Shown here piece by piece: positions 25,395 to 34,295 of a stretch of 64,000 bases of DNA. A program made the position numbers and the translations under genes. Source of the DNA: a virus; the IMG/VR virus record IMGVR_UViG_3300028608_000007, positions 1 through 64,000 of that record; one strand, given 5' to 3'. A model generated the notes under the pieces. The model did no database searches, had not been told where the DNA came from, and worked only from the letters and a program-made list of their open reading frames with translations. How positions within the stretch are numbered: the first letter of the stretch is position 1; the number at the start of each line of letters is the position of its first letter.

Positions 25395-26428
25395 TGACCA
25401 AGACTATCTACGTCAAGACCACTGGCAGTTGCAACTTGAACTGCCAGCATTGTTTCACCGGAGGCCGTAACGGTGACCGGACACAGTTCGATCCCCAGCA
25501 GTACGGGGATTGGATTGAGGACTACATGTCCAAACATCCTCGGGGGACTCAGTATCACCTTGAGTTCCACGGGGGTGAACCTTTCCTTGTGCCGTTAGCC
25601 AAGCTTACAGAGTTGGCTGATCGGTTCTTTGAGCGGGAAGGGGTGTCGATGTGTGCGAACAGTAACCTCACGTTCAAGATCACAGATGACATCCTTGCCT
25701 TTATCCAGAAGTATTTCTACGGCCACATTGGTACGAGTTGGGACCACTGGATTCGCTGGAGTAATCAAAAGCAATTTGATCTCTGGCGCTCAAATCTTTC
25801 TATGCTCCGCGAGCACGGAGTATGTATTTACTTAAAGGTGTCTGTCAGTCGGGAGTTGATCAACACCACGGCTGATTGGTTCTTGGATCAGATCGAAAGC
25901 TTTGGGGTGAGTGAAGTCTCCTTGGAGCGGTTGACCTGTGATGGCAATGCCAAAGAGAATATGGACATCTTCCCAGACAACGAGGCGCAGGACAACTGGT
26001 ACCTCGAGCTGTACAAGCGTTACAAGCAACGCAAGCCCAAAGTCAAGATCCGCACCTTGGACATTCTCGAAGAGAAGCTTAAGTACAACGTGGTGGCTGT
26101 GGATACCAACTGTCGCAACTGTGAACAGAACTTGGTGACCATGAACTCCAACGGGACCTTAGGCGGTTGTCCAAACGTAGCCTCTGCTCGAAAGCACGCA
26201 CGTTTAGAACAGGGGGCTGATGCATTCCTGAACTCCGAAGACCGAGTGTCCGAGATCGCTAAGGAACTGACGTGGGGTGATGGTTGCCTTAATTGTGACG
26301 TCTTCGATTTATGCGGTGGCGACTGTCACCGATTGCCTTGGCAGCAAGGTCGCTGTGGCGGCTTGAAGAATACGCTGAGGTATCTGTCGGGACGTTCTAC
26401 TCAGTCCAATTTGATTATCAAGGTGTGA
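25394..26428 (+). CDS. Radical SAM / SPASM peptide-modifying enzyme 1
   Basis: The 344-residue enzyme has the 4Fe-4S SAM motif C13-x3-C17-x2-C20 (CNLNCQHC) and the SAM-binding GGE (EFHGGEPF). A C-terminal SPASM region holds NCRNC, GGC, and GCLNCDVFDLCGGDC, able to bind auxiliary clusters. SPASM enzymes modify peptides and proteins (thioether, C-C crosslink, epimerisation). It lies two bases upstream of the gene for the Cys/His-tailed protein, which makes that protein the first candidate substrate. Confidence 0.85.
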   Translation: MTKTIYVKTTGSCNLNCQHCFTGGRNGDRTQFDPQQYGDWIEDYMSKHPRGTQYHLEFHGGEPFLVPLAKLTELADRFFEREGVSMCANSNLTFKITDDILAFIQKYFYGHIGTSWDHWIRWSNQKQFDLWRSNLSMLREHGVCIYLKVSVSRELINTTADWFLDQIESFGVSEVSLERLTCDGNAKENMDIFPDNEAQDNWYLELYKRYKQRKPKVKIRTLDILEEKLKYNVVAVDTNCRNCEQNLVTMNSNGTLGGCPNVASARKHARLEQGADAFLNSEDRVSEIAKELTWGDGCLNCDVFDLCGGDCHRLPWQQGRCGGLKNTLRYLSGRSTQSNLIIKV

Positions 26429-26429
26429 A

Positions 26430-26984
26430 ATGACGGACGTAACAAGACAGAGCGTCGCTGACTTATTCAACGGCGTCGTGCGTGCCAACGCCAACGCTGG
26501 TATCTCGTGGGGCAACAACAACTATCCTGCTGGTGCTCTGGCAGGTTGGTTCGGTGGCTCCACTGGTGGTTTGGCCTTAGCAATGGGTGCTGGTGACATT
26601 GCTGCGGGTAACCTCTCCGCTTCTAACGTAGCTGCTGTGCTGCGTAACTTCACTAACCAGTGGTCTGCTATCCGCCGTACGCGCATCGTGATCTACTACG
26701 CGTGGAACAGTGGTGAGGACTTTGTCAACTCTGGTGTGAACGTGCAGTATGATGGTACAGCCATTGCCTATACTGCGTACCCGGCTGGAGCGCCTGGTAA
26801 CAACGCAGCATTGCCTGGTCTGGCTCAAGGGGCTAACGTCTCTTACAGCAACATGCAGGCGTGCGTGAATAACCTGTGGGGTCAGTACTACGAGATGTGC
26901 CGTAACACCACCCTGACTCTCACCAACACTGTCTGCCACACAAGCTGCCACGACAACTGCCACTGTGCACGCGGTCGTCGTTAA
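26430..26984 (+). CDS. Candidate modification substrate: small protein with Cys/His-ladder C-terminus
   Basis: The 184-residue protein has an Ala/Gly/Asn-rich body (~1-140) that reads like a compact virion protein. It ends in VCHTSCHDNCHCARGRR, with Cys at 169, 173, 177 and 179 and His at 170, 174 and 178. Two more Cys lie at 145 and 157. A regular Cys-His-x-x ladder before a basic end is what a metal-binding or enzymatically modified tip would look like. It sits directly between radical SAM enzyme 1 and two unknown genes. It could be a RiPP-like precursor, a fibre-tip protein, or a zinc-binding protein. Family not recognised. Confidence 0.6.
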   Translation: MTDVTRQSVADLFNGVVRANANAGISWGNNNYPAGALAGWFGGSTGGLALAMGAGDIAAGNLSASNVAAVLRNFTNQWSAIRRTRIVIYYAWNSGEDFVNSGVNVQYDGTAIAYTAYPAGAPGNNAALPGLAQGANVSYSNMQACVNNLWGQYYEMCRNTTLTLTNTVCHTSCHDNCHCARGRR

Positions 26985-26995
26985 GGAGAACCCCA

Positions 26996-27739
26996 GTGGA
27001 TAAACCCACCGTCATTGTTGAAACCGTAGCACCCATTCCGCTGGACGTCCTCAAGCGTAAGTTCACCGAAGATATCGAGTTCCATATCGACTACGAGAAC
27101 TCCAGGCTCAAGGGTAAGGTGTTGATCACCTACCTGTCGAACTTGAAGATCAAGTGTCGGTTGATCTTGAATGATCGCGAGACTACGTTGCTGTTGATCC
27201 AAGAGTACCTGAACATTCCGGTACTGGTCGACATGCCTGACCTCGCAGACCACGCCATGAACATGCTGTTGGATTACACCGGCAAGCCAAGTACGGTAGT
27301 GGGTGATCTGGTTGAGTTCTACACGTTCAACCGCGAGATCCTGAACACGTGGGTGCGTCGTCTGTACTCGATGCCGCTGTTTGCCATGTACTGCATGGGC
27401 GACCAGTATCACGAGTACGTCGAAGGTTTCCCGAAAGATGAAGAAGATAACATCGCTGGTATCAACTTCGTCAACCTGCTGCGTCATCCCTTGTTTGCAG
27501 TAATGCTCGAAGGGGTAGAGGAAGACCAGTACACTTGGAACCCTGTGTTCTTCAAGGAGTACATCTTCCAGGGCAACAACCTGTTCCACTATTTCGCCGA
27601 TCGCAACAACCCGCTGTTCATGGGTGTGCTGGCGCTCCAAGACCCTGAGTCGTTCAAGGCTTATAGCACCGCTCTCGCAAACGAGGTGCGTGACTCCCAA
27701 GCCCTTCTGAAAGGTATCGGTTATGTACCATCTCTTTAA
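26996..27739 (+). CDS. Hypothetical protein, 247 aa
   Basis: Unknown. It starts at GTG 26996 with AAGGAGA upstream, overlapping the stop of the substrate gene. Globular and rich in aromatic and acidic residues, with no cluster-binding cysteines. It overlaps the next gene by 17 bases, so the two are probably co-produced and perhaps partners. A virion or chaperone role is as likely as an enzymatic one. Confidence 0.7.
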   Translation: MDKPTVIVETVAPIPLDVLKRKFTEDIEFHIDYENSRLKGKVLITYLSNLKIKCRLILNDRETTLLLIQEYLNIPVLVDMPDLADHAMNMLLDYTGKPSTVVGDLVEFYTFNREILNTWVRRLYSMPLFAMYCMGDQYHEYVEGFPKDEEDNIAGINFVNLLRHPLFAVMLEGVEEDQYTWNPVFFKEYIFQGNNLFHYFADRNNPLFMGVLALQDPESFKAYSTALANEVRDSQALLKGIGYVPSL

Positions 27740-28778
27740 CTCGGTGTACGTGGACTCTGAACGCCGTGTCATGCGTGACGTGAATAACATCACCATCTCG
27801 CCTCACATCGGTTACGAGTACTTCCCTGGCCCGAACGAGAAAGCCGGTCGTCAGATTGGTTACGCTCGTACACTCGATGAAGTCGAACCAGCGGTGCTGA
27901 TGGGTTGGCTCAAAGAAGCCATGCTGTCGGAAGAGAAGACCTTCATCTTCTGTGATGGTCCGACCTACCTGCGGCTGTACACCATGCTCGTCAAGTGTCT
28001 GGTGCCTCAGATCGACCTCGAAACTTTCCGCTGGGTTTGGCTGTGCAAGAAGGCTACCTTCAACACGTCCCTGACCAACTGGAAGCAGCCAGGTAACAAC
28101 GTCCTTGAAGGCGTGGTGATCAACAACGAGGTCATCCTCGATCTGGCTGAGTTCGAAGACCCGCTGCAAGGCCCGTTCAACGAACTGATGGCTGGCGATG
28201 ATGAAATCGTATCGCTGGAATGGCACATCTTCCGTCTGGCGGCGGTGGGCTACACTGGCATCGTACCAAAGCGTCTGAAGAACATCCTGCGTCGTATCGC
28301 TCTGGCGAACACTCACGATGCACTGGACGTTTGGGGTCGTGTGATCACTGATCCGTCGAACTGGGAATACGCTGGCGCTGATCTGGACACTCTGCTGAAT
28401 GCCCCATCGGTATTCGAAGGTGCCTTGAACATGCACTACACCAACAATCCGATCTTCTTGAAGCCTGGGCTGTTCGTGAAGTTCCCACAAGACCAGTGGC
28501 TGTGCAACCTGCTCGAAGAACTGCAACCGTTGCTCGAACGCATCGGTGAAGGTCCAACGGCTAAGCGGACGACCAAGATCCTGATGTTCTTGCAAGACCG
28601 CAATCCGCTGAATGATCCTGGTGCCTGCTTGCAGCGCTGCCGTGACATCTTCACTGGACCTGACCGCCTGGCCATGCCAAACCGGGACTCGAGCAAGTAC
28701 GACGAGAACCTGATCCGTTACATCCTAAGTCGTGACCAGAAAGATCTGGCGCGCATGTTTGAAGGGGCAACTTGGTGA
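27723..28778 (+). CDS. Hypothetical protein, 351 aa
   Basis: Unknown. Globular; many Leu, Trp and Asn-Pro turns. The strong codon bias resembles structural genes. It overlaps the upstream gene by 17 bases and the radical SAM 2 gene by 4 bases (GTGA), so it is embedded in the modification operon. No motif supports a specific role. Confidence 0.7.
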   Translation: MYHLFNSVYVDSERRVMRDVNNITISPHIGYEYFPGPNEKAGRQIGYARTLDEVEPAVLMGWLKEAMLSEEKTFIFCDGPTYLRLYTMLVKCLVPQIDLETFRWVWLCKKATFNTSLTNWKQPGNNVLEGVVINNEVILDLAEFEDPLQGPFNELMAGDDEIVSLEWHIFRLAAVGYTGIVPKRLKNILRRIALANTHDALDVWGRVITDPSNWEYAGADLDTLLNAPSVFEGALNMHYTNNPIFLKPGLFVKFPQDQWLCNLLEELQPLLERIGEGPTAKRTTKILMFLQDRNPLNDPGACLQRCRDIFTGPDRLAMPNRDSSKYDENLIRYILSRDQKDLARMFEGATW

Positions 28779-29785
28779 ATCTAATCCCGGTGGTAGACGT
28801 ACTCGCTGAGAAGAAAGGGCCGACGAAAGAAGCGCACTTGATCCTCTTCGAGAAATGTAATCTGCGTTGCTCGTTCTGCCACCAGGACCACGATTCTACC
28901 GTTGGTCTTGATGCTGAGGAGATCATGCGTAAGGGGATCAAGCTCGTTGAGCAATCGGACCTCGAAGCACCGATCGTAATCAACATCACTGGCGGCGAGT
29001 TGTTCACGGACGACATCGAAGACTGGATGTTTGGGTACTACCATGCGCTGGGTGAGTACCTGTTGAATAACTTCAAGCGTGTCAAGTTGGTCTACGGGAC
29101 TAACTTGGTGTACGAAAACGTGTGGCGCGTTGAACGCATGATGATCATGCTGAACAACCTGTGCGACAAGGACAAGCAGGAAGTTGTCTTAGCGACGTCA
29201 TACGACCCCGCAGGCCGGTTTAACCCAGCCCAGCGGGAATTGTTCTTCAAGAACTTGGATCGTGTTGGCATGTGGGTCGACACGGTAAACGTAGTGATCA
29301 CGAGACAGAACATCGACGTCTTCCTGAACGACCGCGAGGGCGTTGAGGTGAAAGATCTGGCGTACGACTACGATCTGTATTTTGATCATTACATACCAAG
29401 CGAAAGATATGAAGAGCACCAACCTACCGAGTCACAGATCCGTCAACTGTATTTGAAGTTGGCTGAGCGGTATCCTAACTCGTATCCCATAAAAGCCTGG
29501 AAAGAACAGCGCTTTAATGACACGACCTGCCGTTCCACCAAGATCATCAACAAAGATGGTGTGGTGACTACGTGTTGGTCGGAAGCGGGTAAGGATGCGG
29601 TCCTCGACGAAGGGCAAGGGTTGGCTGCGAAACATGCGGCTGAAGAACGATTCATCGAACACTACGGGTGTCTGTCGTGTGAGTATTACCAACGCTGCGG
29701 TTTGCGTTGCTTCCTCCACCACAGCTTTATCGAAGGCTCTTCCAAAGAGTGCGAGATCAAGCTCCTGTTCGACGAAATCTTGTAG
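28775..29785 (+). CDS. Radical SAM / SPASM enzyme 2
   Basis: The 336-residue enzyme has C28-x3-C32-x2-C35 (CNLRCSFC), a SAM-binding NITGGELF and a SPASM-type end with TTCRS, TTCWS and GCLSCEYYQRCGLRC plus a last Cys near the C-terminus. I use the GTG at 28775, overlapping the preceding stop. A hairpin terminator follows the gene, so transcription of the genes after it may be reduced or restarted. Confidence 0.85.
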   Translation: MNLIPVVDVLAEKKGPTKEAHLILFEKCNLRCSFCHQDHDSTVGLDAEEIMRKGIKLVEQSDLEAPIVINITGGELFTDDIEDWMFGYYHALGEYLLNNFKRVKLVYGTNLVYENVWRVERMMIMLNNLCDKDKQEVVLATSYDPAGRFNPAQRELFFKNLDRVGMWVDTVNVVITRQNIDVFLNDREGVEVKDLAYDYDLYFDHYIPSERYEEHQPTESQIRQLYLKLAERYPNSYPIKAWKEQRFNDTTCRSTKIINKDGVVTTCWSEAGKDAVLDEGQGLAAKHAAEERFIEHYGCLSCEYYQRCGLRCFLHHSFIEGSSKECEIKLLFDEIL

Positions 29786-29787
29786 CC

Positions 29788-29825
29788 CAGGGCCGGTGGT
29801 AAAAGCCACCGGCTTTGTGCCGTCC
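29788..29825 (+). terminator. Tagged terminator inside the modification operon
   Basis: GCCGGTGG / CCACCGGC hairpin followed by TTTGTGCCGTC, a one-base variant of the TTTATGCCGTC tag. It separates radical SAM 2 from radical SAM 3. Confidence 0.75.
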
Positions 29826-29839
29826 TTAAGGGGAAACCT

Positions 29840-30931
29840 GTGAACCTGATTATTAAGCCGACTGTCAACTGTAACTTCAAGTGTACGTTCTGCTCGAGCA
29901 CACACTTGTCAGAAGAGGCTAAGGACATCGTCGAGTTGGAAGACATTGAACGCTTCCTCGTACGCTACCCTGAAACCCAAACCATCATTGTTAACGGTGG
30001 CGACCCTCTGATGATGCCCCCTAAGTACTACTGGGACATGATCGCAATCCTCGACCGTCTGGAGATGGATAACTGTACGATCTCGTTCACCACTAACCTC
30101 TGGGCGTTCCACAAGAAGCCCGAGCTGTGGACTGAACTGTTCCGCCACGAACGTATCGGCGTAACCACCTCGTTCCAATACGGTGACAAACGTCTCAAGG
30201 GAGACCGAACCCCGTTCACCGAGAAAGAGTTCCTTGAGATCTCTGACCAGTTCTTGGAGCTGGTAGGTTATCGCCCTGACTTCATTGCGGTGATTGACCA
30301 AGACAACGTTGACTCCGTCATGAACACCGTGAACCTTGCTAAGCTCCTAGGGATCGAAGCGAAGATCAACTACGTGTCTGCCTCAGGACCTGAGGTGAAC
30401 AACCGTGGTGTGATCATGGGGAGCATCAACAACTTCTACACCCAAGCTGACATGTACGAACAGTATGTGGCGATCTATGATGCAGGTTTAGGGGAATGGG
30501 AGTACAACACCAAACAGATGGCACGCCGTTTGAAACACGGTAACACCACGTGTCCTCTGTCTCGTAACTGCGACTCTGGAATCCGTGCACTCCAACCGGG
30601 TCGTAACTACTACTCGTGCGGTAGCTTCGGCGATGATGGCGAATACCCTATCTCGTTTGAAGCCGAAATGCAGGGTCAGTTCTTTACCCCGCTGCAAGAA
30701 GCGTTTGAAATCGACACGATGAAGAACGCGTGTTACGAGTGCCCGATGTTCAGCATTTGTAATGGTTGCCGCAAGACTATCGCTGACACCAAACGGTTTG
30801 GGTTGGTTGAACACCATTGCAAGAAGATGAAGTCCCTCGCTCCACGTATCATCGAGATCAACGGAATGGCTGGGTTGATTGAACCCACCCCGTACGTTGA
30901 TGAATCCGTCCAGATTATCGCAAGAGGTTAA
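29840..30931 (+). CDS. Radical SAM / SPASM enzyme 3
   Basis: The 363-residue enzyme starts at GTG 29840 (AAGGGG upstream). It has C11-x3-C15-x2-C18 (CNFKCTFC) and VNGGDPLMMP in the GGE position. Its SPASM-like C-terminus carries TTCPLSRNC, YYSCGSF, and NACYECPMFSICNGC followed by HHC. The product is likely a peptide- or protein-modifying enzyme. It opens the second half of the operon after the internal terminator. Confidence 0.85.
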   Translation: MNLIIKPTVNCNFKCTFCSSTHLSEEAKDIVELEDIERFLVRYPETQTIIVNGGDPLMMPPKYYWDMIAILDRLEMDNCTISFTTNLWAFHKKPELWTELFRHERIGVTTSFQYGDKRLKGDRTPFTEKEFLEISDQFLELVGYRPDFIAVIDQDNVDSVMNTVNLAKLLGIEAKINYVSASGPEVNNRGVIMGSINNFYTQADMYEQYVAIYDAGLGEWEYNTKQMARRLKHGNTTCPLSRNCDSGIRALQPGRNYYSCGSFGDDGEYPISFEAEMQGQFFTPLQEAFEIDTMKNACYECPMFSICNGCRKTIADTKRFGLVEHHCKKMKSLAPRIIEINGMAGLIEPTPYVDESVQIIARG

Positions 30932-30932
30932 C

Positions 30933-31349
30933 ATGACTGTAGTAGTGAATGAAAACGTAACACTGATCAGTGGACCACTCGACAGTAGCGGTGGCGGTAC
31001 AGATTACCACTGCTGTCACCTCGATGGCGAACCACTGGTTGATCAGGTAGAACAGTTCAACGGCAAGAACATCACTGTGCGTTACTGGGTTAGCAGTACC
31101 CCACTGACCAGCGTGGAAGAAGCCGACGAACAAACCCTGAAACAGGTTATGGGTTTCCTCGACGCCGATATCAGTCACAGCTACTCCGACGTCACTGGGT
31201 ATCTCTGGACCGACGAACACTTGAAGGTCGGTGGCCACAACGTCCTGGAGGAAATCTGGGAGCTGTGTAACAACGGTCGTTGGGTTGACGGCAAGTACGT
31301 AGACATCTACCTCCTGATGGAAATCACGGTCCATGAAGAGCCCAATTAA
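30933..31349 (+). CDS. Hypothetical protein inside the radical SAM cluster, 138 aa
   Basis: The function is unknown. The ATG at 30933 follows AGAGG and the previous stop, and the end overlaps radical SAM 4 by 17 bases. It begins with beta-rich sequence (NVTLISGPLDSSGGG) and contains a CCH. Its small size and place between two radical SAM genes make it a candidate partner (precursor-recognition protein) or second substrate, but nothing proves this. Confidence 0.65.
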   Translation: MTVVVNENVTLISGPLDSSGGGTDYHCCHLDGEPLVDQVEQFNGKNITVRYWVSSTPLTSVEEADEQTLKQVMGFLDADISHSYSDVTGYLWTDEHLKVGGHNVLEEIWELCNNGRWVDGKYVDIYLLMEITVHEEPN

Positions 31350-32292
31350 CCTCAGTGTTAACCTCACCTACTACTGCAACTTTAAGTGTGGGTTCTGTTA
31401 CCTCACGCCAGAGCAGTTGAGAGACCGCCAACGCCTTCCGTTAGACCTACTCGAGCAAAGACTCGATGAAGTCATGGCGCAGTACGAGATCCACCACGTT
31501 GACCTTTACGGCGGTGAGGTCATGGTGCTGCCGAAGGAATACTTGTTCGAGGTTCGTGACATCCTCCACAGTCGTGGGATTGATGACATCGTACTGGTAA
31601 CCAACGGTTCCATCATGAACGAAGTCACCGCATGTGAAGACTTCGATTTAACGGTCTCCTACGACCTCTCTGCACGTGAGAAGAGCGATCAGGTACTGTC
31701 CAACCTCTTTATGCTCGATCGGCCTTATACGCTGCTTACGCTGGCTTCCAGAGCGTTCTTGGATACCGTTTCGGTAGACGACTATGTGAACGAGCTGAAT
31801 ATGCTCAATCGCATGAAGTGTGCTGAGATAAAACCGTACTCCACCAACCAAGCTAACCAACACCGGGTCTCGTACAAAGAGTATGAAGACTTCGTGTGGG
31901 CTGTGATCACTCACCCTAACCGTCAGTTCTATTTTGAGAACCGTACACAGGTGAAGGAAGCGGTTGAAGGTGTGCGTAATGCTTACAGTGACGATCACTT
32001 GTACATCACCCCTGAGGGTGAGTTTGCAGTGCTGGAGTTCGATCACAAAGACCATGAGTTCTTCTTGCGCATGGATTCGTTACATGACTACCGTAACTGG
32101 TGTCAGGTTGAGCGATTCCGCGTAGAAGGCAATCTGTTCTGCGGCGCGTGTCCTTACAAAGGAAACTGTCTGTCGGAACACTTACGCGATGTGAAGTCCT
32201 TGGACAACTCCTGTAACGGGTTCCGAGGACTCTTAGACAGGTGGGCTGAACATGCAAGTACAACACCGACAGCGCCTGGAGATCACCCTTGA
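31333..32292 (+). CDS. Radical SAM enzyme 4 (twitch/SPASM-like)
   Basis: The 319-residue enzyme has C15-x3-C19-x2-C22 (CNFKCGFC) and DLYGGEVM. Its C-terminus has FCGACPYKGNC then SCNG, enough cysteines for one auxiliary cluster. It overlaps its neighbours on both sides (17 bases upstream, 41 bases downstream), so expression is tightly coupled. Confidence 0.83.
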   Translation: MKSPINLSVNLTYYCNFKCGFCYLTPEQLRDRQRLPLDLLEQRLDEVMAQYEIHHVDLYGGEVMVLPKEYLFEVRDILHSRGIDDIVLVTNGSIMNEVTACEDFDLTVSYDLSAREKSDQVLSNLFMLDRPYTLLTLASRAFLDTVSVDDYVNELNMLNRMKCAEIKPYSTNQANQHRVSYKEYEDFVWAVITHPNRQFYFENRTQVKEAVEGVRNAYSDDHLYITPEGEFAVLEFDHKDHEFFLRMDSLHDYRNWCQVERFRVEGNLFCGACPYKGNCLSEHLRDVKSLDNSCNGFRGLLDRWAEHASTTPTAPGDHP

Positions 32293-33268
32293 CATCTTTC
32301 GAGGGTGTGGTCACTCCTGTGCAGGCTGCATGATTGACAAACAACTAGGGGGTGAGGTTTCAGACATCCCTGAGTTGCTGCTGTTGATCCAAGAGATGGA
32401 AGCTGTGGGTTACGTACCCTTTGACTTAGGTGTCGGACCTACAGACTACATGACCTCGAACAACGTACAAGACGTGATGGGCAACGAGACCTTCCAAGAG
32501 ATGGCTCAGTTGTTCCATCAGGTGACCTTCAACGCTGCGTTCTTGGAAAAGGATCTGGACAAGTACTCCGAGATGTGCCAAGACATTGATCTGGCGTGTC
32601 CCGGTAAGCCTATCCGGTTCCTCATTCCAGCAGCCCCCACCTTCTTCAAGAACGACAAGTTTGGCAACATGATTGAAGCCAAGCTTAATCACTGTAAAGA
32701 AGCTTTCCAGTCAGCCTTCTTGAATGAGGCAGGCTTTGTCGTAACGTGTAACCATGAGACGATGGATGAGAACTTCGACCAGTTGATTCGACGCGGGATG
32801 GATGTTGAATTCCCAGTGGACAAAGACGACATCCTCAACATTCCGTATGGTCGCTCCAAGAACCTGGACCTAATGGTGTCTCAACGGGTCTTACGTGTCT
32901 CCCACGCCATCAGTGAGTTCTATGCAGGGCTTTCTGGTGAGGACGAGCGTCGTCGTAACCCTGATTTGCACTACGACACAGGGACGATGGTTAACTTGTT
33001 GTACACAGGTGGGAAGCTGTATTGGGTTCCCTTCCTTAAAGACGACTGTCCGTTCATTCACGACGAGTTTGTGATCCCAAGGCCCTGGACTATGTCTAAC
33101 CTCTTGCGCGTGCGTAACGAGGCTATGGAGCGTTCTGTAGAGTACCTCAAAGATACCAAGTGTCTTGAGTGTGTACACTTCGCTAGCTGCATGGAGAAGG
33201 GCATCAGCACCATCATGCAGAAGCTGTCGATTCGTGATTGCTTGGTGGGCTTAGATCATGTTTCCTGA
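32252..33268 (+). CDS. Radical SAM enzyme 5 (GPTD subtype)
   Basis: The 338-residue enzyme has C19-x3-C23-x2-C26 (CGHSCAGC). In place of GGE it has DLGVGPTDYMTSNN. The C-terminus has KCLECVHFASC followed by DCL, a reduced auxiliary-cluster region. It is clearly homologous to enzyme 6, with the shared FVIPRPWTMSNLL / FELPRPWTSESVL block. A tandem duplication is likely. Confidence 0.78.
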   Translation: MQVQHRQRLEITLDIFRGCGHSCAGCMIDKQLGGEVSDIPELLLLIQEMEAVGYVPFDLGVGPTDYMTSNNVQDVMGNETFQEMAQLFHQVTFNAAFLEKDLDKYSEMCQDIDLACPGKPIRFLIPAAPTFFKNDKFGNMIEAKLNHCKEAFQSAFLNEAGFVVTCNHETMDENFDQLIRRGMDVEFPVDKDDILNIPYGRSKNLDLMVSQRVLRVSHAISEFYAGLSGEDERRRNPDLHYDTGTMVNLLYTGGKLYWVPFLKDDCPFIHDEFVIPRPWTMSNLLRVRNEAMERSVEYLKDTKCLECVHFASCMEKGISTIMQKLSIRDCLVGLDHVS

Positions 33269-34295
33269 GCTGATCGGCATGTCCTTAAACCTGAACCTTG
33301 AGATCCTCACCGGGTGTGGGTTCAGTTGTCCTGGCTGTACTGTGGAGAAGAACTTTGCACCGTTCGAGTTACCAGCCGCCGATACACAAGCGCTCGAAGC
33401 TTTCGTACTCGACCTCCGGGCGCAACAGTGGAGGCTCCTCGAGTTCAAAGTCGGGCCCACTGATATTTGTAGTTCTGATAACGGCTTTGCTGCTCTGGGT
33501 CACCCATTAGTCAAAACCTTGGCTCAACATTACAAAGCGTTGAACATCAACCTTGCGATGTTGAGTACTCGAGGCTTTGAAGAGTTAGCGCCGTTGCTCG
33601 ATGCGTTGATGCCCGGTAAGAAGCTCTCTGTGACGGTTCCAATGACGTTGAAGAACATTGGTAACCCAAAGTACCGGGCTGTGTTGAAAGAGCATGTAAC
33701 GTACTTTAAGAGCCTTCTGAAAGAGGTGGACTTTAACCGGGTGTACGCAGGGTTCAACGTGGTCGAGGAAAACCTCACCCACTTGGATCTTGAACACTAC
33801 GAGTTAGCCCACACACTGGACCTAGGTAACGTAGGGATCGTGGTGGAGTTCCCGTTTGCTCACTCACGCCAAGGGTTCAACAACCTCTTGAACGTCGAGA
33901 AGTTCAAACGTGATCTGGCGGTGTACTCTGAGTTCGCTAAAGCGCGAGTCAACACTCAGATGTTCCGTCCTTTGCAACCTGCGATCTTGGAAGGTTTTGA
34001 ATTCACGTACCGAGGCGGTAGTTTGTACACCACTCCGGTACTGATCGAAAACTTCCCAATCTTCCATCCTGACTTTGAGTTACCCAGACCATGGACCTCC
34101 GAGTCTGTATTAGCTTACAAACAGGAGAGATACTACGATAACCTGATCGAGTATGCCGAGCACCCCGAGTGTGGGAATTGCTGTTTCCTCGATCATTGTG
34201 CACGCGGTGACGTCCATCGCATCATGAAACTGATTGGGAAAGACACATGTCTGACAAACACCCGCAATCGGAGCGACCTGTTAATCCCGGAGTAG
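33258..34295 (+). CDS. Radical SAM enzyme 6 (GPTD subtype)
   Basis: The 345-residue enzyme has C20-x3-C24-x2-C27 (CGFSCPGC), KVGPTDICSSDN in the GGE position, and a C-terminal ECGNCCFLDHC followed by DTC. It is a paralogue of enzyme 5 and overlaps it by 11 bases. Its end overlaps the next oxygenase gene by 49 bases, an unusually long overlap. Confidence 0.78.
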   Translation: MFPELIGMSLNLNLEILTGCGFSCPGCTVEKNFAPFELPAADTQALEAFVLDLRAQQWRLLEFKVGPTDICSSDNGFAALGHPLVKTLAQHYKALNINLAMLSTRGFEELAPLLDALMPGKKLSVTVPMTLKNIGNPKYRAVLKEHVTYFKSLLKEVDFNRVYAGFNVVEENLTHLDLEHYELAHTLDLGNVGIVVEFPFAHSRQGFNNLLNVEKFKRDLAVYSEFAKARVNTQMFRPLQPAILEGFEFTYRGGSLYTTPVLIENFPIFHPDFELPRPWTSESVLAYKQERYYDNLIEYAEHPECGNCCFLDHCARGDVHRIMKLIGKDTCLTNTRNRSDLLIPE

